Source: Diaporthe sp. PMI_573 (taxonomy: Eukaryota; Ascomycota; Sordariomycetes; Diaporthales; Diaporthaceae). From it: a stretch of 64,000 bases of DNA. A program made the position numbers and the translations under genes. Position 1 is the first letter of the stretch. Every line of letters begins with the position of its first letter. The stretch spans positions 708,210 to 772,209 of the forward strand of contig JAJTUP010000036.1 in NCBI GenBank assembly GCA_021399435.1, written 5' to 3'. Shown one piece after another: positions 54,781 through 64,000 of this stretch. Below the pieces are notes generated by a model. It was not told the origin of the DNA. It saw only the letters and a program-made list of their open reading frames with translations, and did not search any database.

Positions 54781-57552
54781 ATGTCAGGAAGCAGCCGCAG
54801 CCGCAACCCCTCAACATGGGAACAATATGAACGAGGGGGGTCGCCCGGCCGTGGCAGTGTCTCCTCTAATGGCGGCAGAAGCGTTGCCTTCGACGACGAA
54901 TACCTAGACCACAGTTCCAGTGCGGGCCCTGACGGTCGGGACCTGACCAACGCGCGGCGAAGAAGGTACGACAGAAACCTGCATACAGAGCATGCGCTAC
55001 TTGAACAGACGGCACTAAAAACTTCCCGTACCGCAGATCTTCCGTGACGCATCGACTCTCAGCCCTTGGCGATGTTGGTGGAGTAAACAGTATCCGATCC
55101 TTTGCGCGATCCTGGCAGCGGGCTGCAGGGTTCCAAGAGGTCATCCCACAGCGGTCGTCGTTCGTGCTGGCAGCCGAGCAGGACCCAATCGGCGCCCACG
55201 ATGGCCTACAATATGGCAGATCGGACGAGGAGATTGGCCGTGCTGGCTTCCCCCAGAGCTCCGCCCCGCGCGTGTCGCTCCTGCGCCAGCATCTCGAGGC
55301 CGCTCCAGGATCAGCTGTGCGAGATGACAGCCCTGAGCCAGGCGCGAGCGAGGCGCGCCCTCTGCTCGAACCCGGTAGACACCCCAGCATCGGCTCCTTC
55401 CGCGACCGCGAGCGCAAGGCCCTGGACAACGAACTGCGGCGGGCCATCTCGATCAGCAGCGGCACGCCGACCTCGCACTCGATTTTTGCCGTGCCCCCGC
55501 AACTGGCCACACCGGACATCGTGGGCAGCTACAATGATTTTGGGGGAAGCTATGGGTCACATCTCACCTACGGGACCGTCGCTAGCGACGACAGCTTCAG
55601 CAGGGCGTCCATGGCCCAGGCGGCTGAGATGTGGCGGCAGCAGCAAGCGAGTGGCAATCTCCCGGACGGAGAGACCCAGCCGATCTTGGTGAAAGAGGTT
55701 GAAGATCGCGACGGGAAGATCGTGTTGACGGTTGAGGGACAGAGCACACTTCCTCAGACCATCTTCAATTCTACAAAGTAAGAAAACCCTCGACGCCCAA
55801 CGCGCCGGGTGCCGTTGCTGACTGATCTCTTTCAGCGTCCTGATCGGAGTCGGTCTTCTGAGCTTGCCGATGGGCATCAAATATGCTGGCTGGCTGTGTG
55901 GGATGCTCATCCTGTTTGCAGCAGCCGCAGTCACTTCGTACACGGCCAAACTACTTGCGAAGTGTATGGACCTAGACCCGAGTCTGATCACCTTCTCAGA
56001 TCTCGCCTACATATCCTTTGGAAGAAACGCGCGAATCGCCACGAGTATCCTTTTTACGATGGAACTCCTCGCGGCCTGTGTTGCTCTTCTGGTCCTCTTC
56101 GCTGACTCCATGGAGCTGCTCTTCCAAGGTGTCTTGTCAGGGATACAGTGGAAGATCGTGTGTGCTATCATTCTGATGCCCCTCAACTTCCTCCCGTTAC
56201 GCCTTCTAAGCTTCACTAGCATCGTCGGGATTGTTTGCTGTTTCACAAGTGAGTCTCGCCCAGTCGGCGTCTGCTCCTAGGCACATGTTGGCTAATTTGG
56301 TGCTAACAATACTTGCACAGTCGTTGCACTTGTTATAATAGATGGCCTTATAAAACCACACTCGCCCGGCTCACTCCTTGAGCCGGCAGCCACATACCTG
56401 TTCCCTGCGAACTGGCTGACTCTGCCCCTCTCGTTTGGGCTCTTAATGTCCCCGTGGGGAGGTCATGGAGTGTTCCCTAGCATCTGTACGTTCGTCCCGT
56501 TTCTATGCGCTCCAGCTTGTTGTGGAAGTCCGGAAGGTTGTCTGCCTTCCTTTTCGGAGTGAGGACGGGCAACCACTGGCGGTACCCTTGGCCAATCGCT
56601 GATATTACTGAACAGATAGGGATATGAGACACCCGCACAAATACGGCCGCGCATTGAAGGTCACATTCTCCTTCACTTACCTACTTGACGCCACGGCTGC
56701 GGTCGTTGGCATACTAATGTTTGGTGACGACGTTATGGATGCCAGTAAGTCAAATTAGGCGAAACTCTTTCCTTCATCAAACGACCTCCCATGTTATGTC
56801 ATTAGTATTATGGGCTCGGTCATAAGGCTCCTCTGTTGCAAACTTGCAACTACTATTTTCCACCTGCTGACTGAAAGCTAGTAACTTCCAATATCCTAAC
56901 CACGTCTGGGTACCCACAGGCGATATCGTATATTCTCTGCGGCGCCATTGCAATCATTCCATTGACCAAGATCCCACTCAACGCGAGACCGATTGTTGCG
57001 ACTCTGGAGGTGTTACTGGGCGTACACCAGCAGGCCCTTGCCGAGTCGTCTACCATAGTCGGCATGTCCAGCTACTTCAGGGGCATAGCCAAGATTGTTA
57101 TCCGCATTGTGACCATCTTGATGTTTTTGGCCATCTCAATCGCCTTCCCAGCCTTCGACAGCATCATGGCATTCATGGGCTCTGCACTCTGCTTCACCAT
57201 CTGCGTTACGTGAGTCGGACACACCATCGGCGCTTCCCGTTTCCCGTTTCCCGTTTCCCGTTTCCAGTTTCCCGTTTCCAGTTTCCCGTTTCCCGTCTCC
57301 CCCTTCCCCTTCCTCTTTCTTGCCCCCTTCTCTCAGGTTCCTTCCCGTCCCCTTAGGGGGCAACAGACGCATCTGCTATCCGTTGACTGATGAATCTCCT
57401 GCAGCTTGCCCTTATCCTTCTACTTAAAGCTCTTTGGCAGAGACATCTCACAGCTCAACAGGGCTTCTATATACGTTTTGCTTGCTATATCTATTATCCT
57501 TTCGATCATCGGCACTATTTTCTCCTTCCTCCCACGGTCTTTATTCGAGTAA
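54781..57552 (+). CDS. AVT1-like vacuolar amino acid transporter
   Basis: Seven exons (54781-54965, 55037-55777, 55836-56248, 56321-56485, 56616-56744, 56882-57209, 57405-57552) join in phase to 702 residues. About 300 N-terminal residues are hydrophilic and Ser-rich, as in fungal Avt1 proteins. The membrane part begins TIFNSTNVLIGVGLLSLPMG, the hallmark of the AAAP/SLC32-36 superfamily (PF01490), and contains ISFGRNARIATSILF, FGLLMSPWGGHGVFPSI, MRHPHKYGRALKVTFSFTYL and KIPLNARPI. It ends with two helices and FLPRSLFE. Avt1-type carriers move neutral amino acids into the vacuole by proton antiport. All phases and splice sites agree, so the gene is intact. It marks the left border of the mobile-element region that follows. 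Confidence 0.93.
57233..57298 (+). repeat. GTTTCCC heptamer repeat in the last intron of the AVT1-like gene
   Basis: About nine units of the heptamer TTCCCGT / TTCCAGT follow directly inside the 195-nt intron at 57210-57404, which is about twice as long as the gene's mid-size introns. The repeat adds polypyrimidine sequence with two internal CCAG that could act as cryptic acceptors. Confidence 0.8.
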
Positions 57553-57986
57553 CGACAATCGTTGCGATGCCATTGATGTGTTGGCACTCTCGAGAGATCT
57601 GTCAGAGCAGCAGGGAGCGCGAGGATAGAGAAGGGGGGGGGGTAGGGGAAGGCAATCGGCACAGGAAAAGGAAAACGCAAAACGGCATTTGCTTAACCGT
57701 TTACAAGATTTCGACCACACCACCAGCCGGCCGACGCACAAAGTCACAAGATACTTCGTCTATACATCTCTGATGCCTGGCCCCGGTCGTGCATCCTTCC
57801 CACTCCTCGCAAACTGTGAAGCCGCTGTGACCCATTTTCGAAGATGCTGCTTCCCCCCATCCCCTCCATTTCAAAGTTCCTGGCTTCTCCTGCTTCATTT
57901 TCCGCCTATGTTCCCTGTGTCGTCCTGCACGCATAGGTCACCAGGTATTCTCACATCTTCCTGCTTGCTCTCGTTGTTCACACAAA
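57553..57986. other. spacer between the AVT1-like gene and the recombinase gene
   Basis: A 434-bp stretch that contains the transporter's 3' flank and the recombinase promoter. If the recombinase belongs to a large mobile element, its left end should be here. I could not identify the end with certainty. Confidence 0.4.
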
Positions 57987-60200
57987 ATGAATGTGTTTGA
58001 CGAATTGGATCTTTCTTCTCTTGATCTCGAGTTCCTTGGAGAGTCTGACGGCAGTGATGATGACGGAGACGAAGATGCTTTGCTCGCGGAGTCGACCAAG
58101 GATAGGAGAGAGCATGTGAGGAAGATATGGTACAGGTCTGTCTGTCTCGATTTATTGAGCTGCTTCGTCCATGGAACCCGGTCAAGCGATTTAATTCTGG
58201 CGGCTTCCCCGGCTCGTTTCCAGGAGCAAAGAAAGTTCAATCGTGTTATGTAGTCCGTATCTAATTGGTGCTCTGCAGATTCTGGACGGTTGCGAAGCAG
58301 GACCCGGAAGAGATTTGGATCAACTTATGCCAACCAAGGAAGGCTGTGCGTGCCACGAAACTCTGCGAGGCCTTTCTCCATACCTATGCCACGAGGACGA
58401 GGAAGCGGCGGATCTGCCTCGGGCCAGAAGAATATGAGGTGCGGCGAAGTGTCACTACGGCGGCTACCCTTCTTCTGTGCTGGAGATCGCTGGTCACCGA
58501 ATTCGATCAGACGCTTCTTGCACAGAAGAGGCGCGAGGACCCGGACAACACGGAGAAGTGGAGCTTGAAGTTCAAAGATGGGTTTCTGAAAGGCAAGGGC
58601 CAGGGGCCCGTTGCTAATGTTGCCAGAGTGCGTTTGTGCTCGCTTCCCCCCCCCCCCTTCATGCCGAGACACGACATATCTCGGGCTGGACCCCTACTGA
58701 TATTGTTTCCGGTAGTGGATCGCTGCCCACGCCGAGGACATGGGACTTACGCGCGAGCAAACGTTCGTCAAGAAAGAAGCTACAGCGGAAGACGTCTCCT
58801 TAGTGTTGAGAACTCTATGGACGCGCGCTGAAGATATACCGTGCGACCCAGTTACCCGGGTATCCTTCCACAACACTCTCCTGCTCGGCGCCATCTGTGG
58901 CTTCCGCCCAGGCGTCCTCGAGAATCTGAAGTACCGGCAGGTCACTATTTTAGTCCTGCGGGACCCCAAAACCCAGCGGAAGAGACTCGTCGCCAGCTTC
59001 ACTATTCGCCAGAATAAGCAGCGTGCTGGCGCCATTCGGCGGGATCAGTCCAACGTGTAAGCTGATCTCTTATCCGTACGCGTCTCGTTGCCATATGCTG
59101 ACGCCTCCAGCCTCGAACTTTCCGTAACGCTCGTCCCGCAGAAGATATTCTGCCCTGTCAGCCTTGTGGTTGCGCGGGCGTTGGCAGATGACGCCTTCGA
59201 CCCTTCGTTTGATTCGGTCCACTCGCTGCTGAGTCGGCCCGACCTGGAGCACACACAGTGCATCCAGCTGAAGTGGAAGGATGAAGCTCTCGACAGGGAG
59301 ATCTTTCCACTCACGTACAATCGCTTTGGGGAGTTGTGGAGGCGTACGATTATTGTTGCGGGTTACCCGGAGCGCATACGTCCTTACGCCATTCGCGTCG
59401 GGGCAGGGAGCAGATTAGACGGTAGCTGTCCCCTTTATCTGACCGTCCACCTTGGCTGCTGTCGTTACAAATCTGACAGAGAATGTCTTACAGGTATGTT
59501 CACGCACGCGCTTCGAAACTATATCATGTCGCACACAAGTGGTGTCTTTAGCCGCAGCTACCAAACTAGACACATCAGGGAGAACCTTATGGCAGCTCTG
59601 ACACCCGAGACCGACCGCGACAAAGAACTCTTTCAGCTGTTGCGCCAGGCGTGTTTAAGGTGCGATAACGCGGCTCCCATCTACCCGACCAGGGACGATA
59701 TAAATCGGTAGGAGCAGACCCGGAAAGACTTGCGCAACTTGCGCGAGAGCAGCGACGGAGCCAAGTCCAGCAAGCGGCAGTAAATCATCAACCGATTGTC
59801 ACAGCTCCAGGTCGACAAAAGGAGGACGGCTTACTTCAAAGAAGCCGAGAGACGGAGAGCCCTTGGGGTGTCGACCGCCGATCTGGCGCAGGGTAGGGCC
59901 CGTAATCTGCGGCACTGCTTCCAGAGGAACGCAGCCGTAGCCGAGGCAATTGGAGACTTCCTTGAGCGAGAACAGGACGGCCGCAGTGACGACGCGTCGA
60001 CTGAGTATATAGGCAAGCTGGTTGTATATCTTGAAAATAGGCCTGTCGAGTCGCAGATATCCCTAAAGACTCCCCTAACGTGCTTTCTCTACCTACAGTC
60101 TATTGCTAAAGGCAAAGCTATCTTGGGAACTTGGAAGAAGGTGTGGCAGTATACTTGCCGGAAATATAGCACTAGTTACCCCTTTCTCTGTCCCAAATAA
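57987..60200 (+). pseudogene. DUF3435-type tyrosine recombinase (Crypton/Starship-captain family), 3' part broken
   Basis: Five exons (57987-58135, 58279-58627, 58716-59056, 59111-59421, 59494-59711) join in phase to 455 residues that end at a TAG. The tyrosine recombinase core is readable: Arg230 in CGFRPGVLENLKY, Tyr372-x-x-Arg375 in RPYAIRVGAGSRLDG, His397 in MSHTSG and the candidate nucleophile Tyr406 in SRSYQTRH. The middle shows IFCPVSLVVARALADDAF, as in DUF3435 proteins. After the TAG at 59709-59711 the same frame continues as normal coding sequence, is stopped again by TAA at 59781-59783, and then runs to 60200 with RRTAYFKEAERRRALG, typical of the family's C-terminal half. Both stops can come from CAG and CAA by C-to-T change, as RIP does. 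The DNA-cutting domain may still be made. Such proteins head giant Starship transposons or Cryptons. Confidence 0.75.
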
Positions 60201-60389
60201 ATATGCCTGGGACTTGATGGCTACATTATAAGTAATCTAAGCGAGTAGAGCGGCTATGTATACAAGCAGTATGCTAAAGGAAAGAACGAGCCGCCGTAAT
60301 GCCTATTAGGCTGTGGAACCTATGTTATCCGGTCTGCCCTAAATATTTACTACTACTCTTATTATACGCCTAACTTAACCTTTGCTGTG

Positions 60390-60660
60390 CCTTTTTTCTA
60401 TCTTAAGTGCCGCTGCCTAGGACTTGGAGACTGTATAATAGGCAACTCTGCTGGCTGGATTAACTATGTCGAGTAGTATTACGACCCTAAATACGCGCTA
60501 TATTTAAAGGAAGGCACTACTATGTACAGATGCCTCCTGTATAATCTAGGCCAGGGCTATGCGATCTTGTTAGCTCTGTTAAGGCATATAATAGTATATT
60601 ACATTGCCGAGAAGCTAATTTTTGCCAGCACTTTCCTGTATCTTAAATGCTGCTGCCTAG
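60390..60660. repeat. diverged direct repeat, 240-bp spacing
   Basis: Bases 60390-60420 and 60630-60660 are alike over about 31 bp, sharing TATCTTAARTGCYGCTGCCTAG. The differences are mainly C/T and G/A, as expected for a RIP-affected duplication. Confidence 0.6.
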
Positions 60661-63048
60661 AGTAGGCCAATTGCTTTATATATAGTCTGTCTAAATAAAG
60701 TAGTTATGTAGCAAGTTTCTATAGGTATAAATATACTTCTAGTCTGCTACTATTATTAATCTGCTGCCTTCTATATAATAAGTTAGTAATTAACTTAAAG
60801 TATTATATCTTATAGGTATACTTTAATATAAGGCTCTTCTTACAGCTATTTATATATTCTAAGTATACTAGGCTTAGCCAAAAGGTAGAAGATAATTATA
60901 TAACTAGTATGCCCTAGATATATAATTATAACGTATAGTAAAGCTACTCTACAGCCGTCTACTCTAAGACGGCCCCTAGGATAGGCCTAAAGGAGTATAC
61001 ATAGTGTCTTGTCTGTAACTAATTCTTTAATAATATGCCTAAATACTTTGGCAGGATGTATATTTGCAAAGGTCTCTTCTCTAAACCGTTCTGCTGCCCG
61101 GAGTATGCCAGAGAGGGAATGGCTAAAGGTAACGGCGGGCCTCTGATTAGTACCCGTAAGGAGTGGAATATCCACTACGAGGCCATTTACAACGATACAT
61201 TGCCGTCTACGGCCGGAGTTAGTCTTGGGTTAATGCGGAAGAGGCAGCGCGGGAGAGATGATGCCTACGATACTAAAGATCCGTCACGGAAGCGCAGTAT
61301 ACTCTCGCGAGAGGGTAGTGTTCCTCCGATTGACCCTGCCTTATTCTAGCATGTCGTCTATGAGGCACGTCCACATATCGCCCAAGATGCGGGCCTGAAA
61401 GGACGCGACGGGGAGGCAATACGATGCGTGCGAAGACGCGAGACAAAAGAAATATGTGCAACGTTGGCACCAAGGGGACCCGTTCGGGTGACCCTGACAG
61501 ACCGGATCGGATGCCACGACGCAGGCGAGTTTGTCTGCACCTTGTACCGGAAGCGTCGTCTCCAGCATGGCCTTGCTACGGCGTGACCATGAGGGGACAT
61601 TCAAGGAAGGGCAGGATCCTCCCTGGATTCATCCTCGCGTCTTGCACGTCCGAAGCTATCCCTAGGTTGTTTGCTACCCTGGGTGTTGTGGGAAATGTAG
61701 CATATCACTATCAGGAGAAAGTGCGTGTTATATCACGTGAGTGGCATAGCGGCCGTCACGATGGAGCTGCAACAAGTAGGCCAAGGGGCGCTGATGAGTA
61801 TTCTCTCGTGCGATTACATGGACCGGCTCATATTGAAACTTTCGTTGCTAAATTTGTGTGTACATTCTGGCTTCATCCGCAATACCGATCTCGAGATTGT
61901 TTCCCCACAAGGTATCGTCGAGCAGAAGGACTTTGACCAACAAGGCCAGTCAGTACCCTTAAGTGTAGAGAGGTGGTCCCAAGAGGTATTTCAAGAGGCG
62001 GAAGGCAACGGGCAGTGATTGAGGACCTTGTGACCCAAAATATTATGTGAGCTATTTGCAGGCTCCACTTCTTTTATAAACAGACTGACAGCTCTGACTT
62101 GGCCACAAAGCGGATGGGTTTCCTCTGGCAATTGACAAGCTCGTGCTTTTTCTCTTTAAGGACTAATAGTCCGCCGGCGCGTAATAACAAGACTGCTGCT
62201 GTGAAGACTGAAGGCCTTCATTATAGGTAGTCGGCGCGGGCGGGCTGGTTGTGACGGTTAATTATGTATTCCCACGGCATATAAGTGGGCGGCTGGCAGT
62301 AGGAGCAGTCCTCTTAGCTTTGGAACTCGTAGTGGGTAAACTGTGGTAGGCAGCGGTGCTGGGTCCGGGTATATGTGGGATACCAGAAGGCGGCCTGACC
62401 ATACCAGTGACTATATGCAAACTCTATCTAGATATATCTGTTAGTTTGTAGAGTCTTGTATGTAGTGGGGGGGGAAAAGGGCTTGTTAAGGCCAAGGCTT
62501 ACTTTATTGTATTTATATATGGTGCCAATAAACCTAAAAATATATTTTGCTTAAAAAGTAAGGCTGTGGCGGATATCTTGCCGGGCTACTATATACTTGG
62601 CTATAGATGTACCGTTCTTTTTAAATTTGCCTTAGCATGTAGATAATTTGCATGATGGGTTTCAGTCTTTACGACAGCCTAGGGCAGCCGTAGCTGTAGA
62701 CAAACCGGGGCCAAGTTTGTATTGCGTTAGGTAGTAAACCCAAGATAATATTGGGGGAGTCTAGCTATGGGTAATAGACTGCAGTCTGTTGCAGCGCTTT
62801 GAGAAAATTAGGTCTGGACGTGCTTTTTCTCAGATTAGAAGGTGTCTGGAGGGGTATAGCAGTATGTAGGTTTGTAGATAATGCGATCTAATCTAATGTT
62901 TACGTTTATATTGTAGTTTTGGCGTGTATTAGTTAAAAGGAACCTTAGATATAAGGAAGAAAATATGTGCCCTCTTGTTACAGCTTTTGCCAAATAGTAT
63001 AGGTAGGTAGGCGGGCTGGGTGATACATGGCTGCATGCCGTTCCCCTG

Positions 63049-63183
63049 GTAGCGTCAATTATAGTGTAAGCCCTACATTTAGGGAGTAGACCAATATCTA
63101 TGTATATGCTACTTGCCGACAATCTAGGCAGTAGCGTCAATTATAGTGCCTGCCCCACATTTAGGAAACAGACCAATATTTAC
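63049..63183. repeat. diverged tandem duplication, 82-bp period
   Basis: Both copies start GTAGCGTCAATTATAGTG (63049 and 63131) and share about 53 bp, including ACATTTAGG and AGACCAATAT. Most differences are transitions. This supports RIP acting on duplicated DNA in the AT-rich zone. Confidence 0.65.
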
Positions 63184-64000
63184 CTAGGTACTTAGTACTT
63201 AGCCGGTTGCTAGTCTGGTAAGGTAGTACCATATAGTTTGGTGCCAACCTTGAAAGTCGTGACCACTGCAGACAAATCCACCTTCCTCATCAAGCTCGAG
63301 ACCAATATTAAAACTCTCCTCTCTCTTTATAGCAAATATGGCGCCTTCTCCTTCTTCTACTCTCTAATTTTCTAATCGTGTTAACATTTATATATTTAAA
63401 GCAGACTTTTCTTAATAAAGAAAGAGACGTATATCTATAAAGATAATAGTAAAAGTTATTACCATCTATTGAGAACGAGATACCACAACTCTAGGGTGTC
63501 TTGGTCTACCACAAAGCCTTAGCTTTACAGCCTGGCGACAATGGCGCGGCGGCTATGAGAGAAGACTTTGTGACGAGTAGGGCGGGCAAAAGAATGAAGG
63601 AAATATAAGAGAAAGCATATGCACGCAACGTCTAGGAGAACGGTACGGCTCTGATCAGAGAGGTATAGTTATTACAATAATTTTTAAAAGTATAGTTGAG
63701 AGGAGGATTGATTTCTTTCTAAGCTTTGAAAACGACAGATATTGTGGAGGTACTTATACCTGCCACGAAACCAAAATTTAACGCACCGGAACTAAAATTC
63801 ACCGCGCCCCAGAACACTATTGTAATGATCAAGGTTTCCTGGGTCCTCTAAATCGTAGATCGGGGTTTATGTCTAAGATACGTAATAAGGTGGTTAATTA
63901 AGCAATAAGGTTTCTAATAATAATTACAAGCTAATAAAAGCTATTTGAGGGTAAATACTTAGATTGACTGTTAAAAAGCTATCCTATCTTAATGCTAGCT

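Larger units (their letters stand above)
60201..64000. other. AT-rich, repeat-bearing, probably RIP-mutated DNA
   Basis: The base composition changes sharply here: TA-rich sequence with many short stops in all frames. A fragment at 61035-61349 keeps coding character (CPEYAREGMAKGNGGP, KEWNIHYEAIYND, then a basic tail) and may be the displaced zinc-finger-like end of the recombinase. Open frames around 61341-62018 are less AT-rich but carry no domain I recognise. Diverged direct repeats are listed separately. The window ends inside this zone. Confidence 0.6.

Noticed and set aside
61341..61604. Cys-rich minus-strand frame considered as a zinc-finger protein
   Set aside because: The cysteine spacing does not match C6, C2H2 or RING patterns, and the frame is in degraded DNA.
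63340..63500. Short ATGGCGCCTTCT start considered as a pogo/Fot1-like transposase remnant
   Set aside because: It is followed by stops in all frames and no transposase motif could be read with confidence.

Overview
The window is nuclear DNA of a filamentous ascomycete, most likely a Sordariomycete. The evidence is short introns with GTRNGT donors, CTAAC/CTGAC branch points and CAG/TAG acceptors, a tRNA-Ser with an intron after position 37, and fungal-type genes (TIM8, L25, BMT2, an AVT1-like vacuolar transporter, a HET-domain gene, C2H2 plus fungal transcription factor domain). Splice sites and start codons were derived by hand from reading frame and homology expectations; no search could be run.

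Layout. 1-5 kb: the 3' end of an unknown gene, a doubtful small membrane protein, tRNA-Ser(AGA) and a metallophosphoesterase. 5.4-7.5 kb: a second phosphoesterase broken by a nonsense codon and a frameshift, then a VOC/glyoxalase-fold protein. 9.5-16.3 kb is a housekeeping block: TIM8, ribosomal protein L25 (uL23), the 25S rRNA methyltransferase BMT2 divergent from L25, and the methionine-salvage enolase-phosphatase. 16.3-22.7 kb has no supported gene and probably holds the promoter and long pyrimidine-rich leader of a KSP1/RAN1-like protein kinase (22.7-24.6 kb).

26-53 kb is accessory. It holds a decayed HET gene, an intact seven-exon FAD monooxygenase, a tannase/feruloyl esterase-family gene, a 265-bp MITE-like element with 30-bp inverted repeats, a rhodopsin-fold membrane protein gene with two in-frame stops, and a compact five-gene group (37.9-47.6 kb): MFS anion transporter, HpcH/HpaI aldolase, RidA-like imine deaminase, 2-oxoglutarate/Fe(II) dioxygenase and a C2H2 transcription factor. 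The two divergent promoters of this group carry the same 18-bp perfect palindrome. The set reads as uptake, hydroxylation, clean-up of a reactive imine/enamine, carbon-carbon cleavage and local control of one catabolic pathway whose substrate is unknown. A disrupted Ser/Thr/Pro-rich secreted protein gene ends this section.

54.8-57.6 kb returns to a conserved gene, a seven-exon AVT1-like vacuolar amino acid transporter. At 58 kb a DUF3435-type tyrosine recombinase (Crypton/Starship-captain family) begins, pointing right. Its recombinase domain is open and its 3' part has C-to-T-type stops. From 60.2 kb to the end the DNA is AT-rich, repeat-bearing and probably RIP-mutated.

A degenerate 15-bp tandem repeat family occurs in at least five intergenic places, in both orientations. 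Five genes outside the housekeeping block carry in-frame stops or frameshifts, so the accessory parts of this chromosome are decaying by point mutation.
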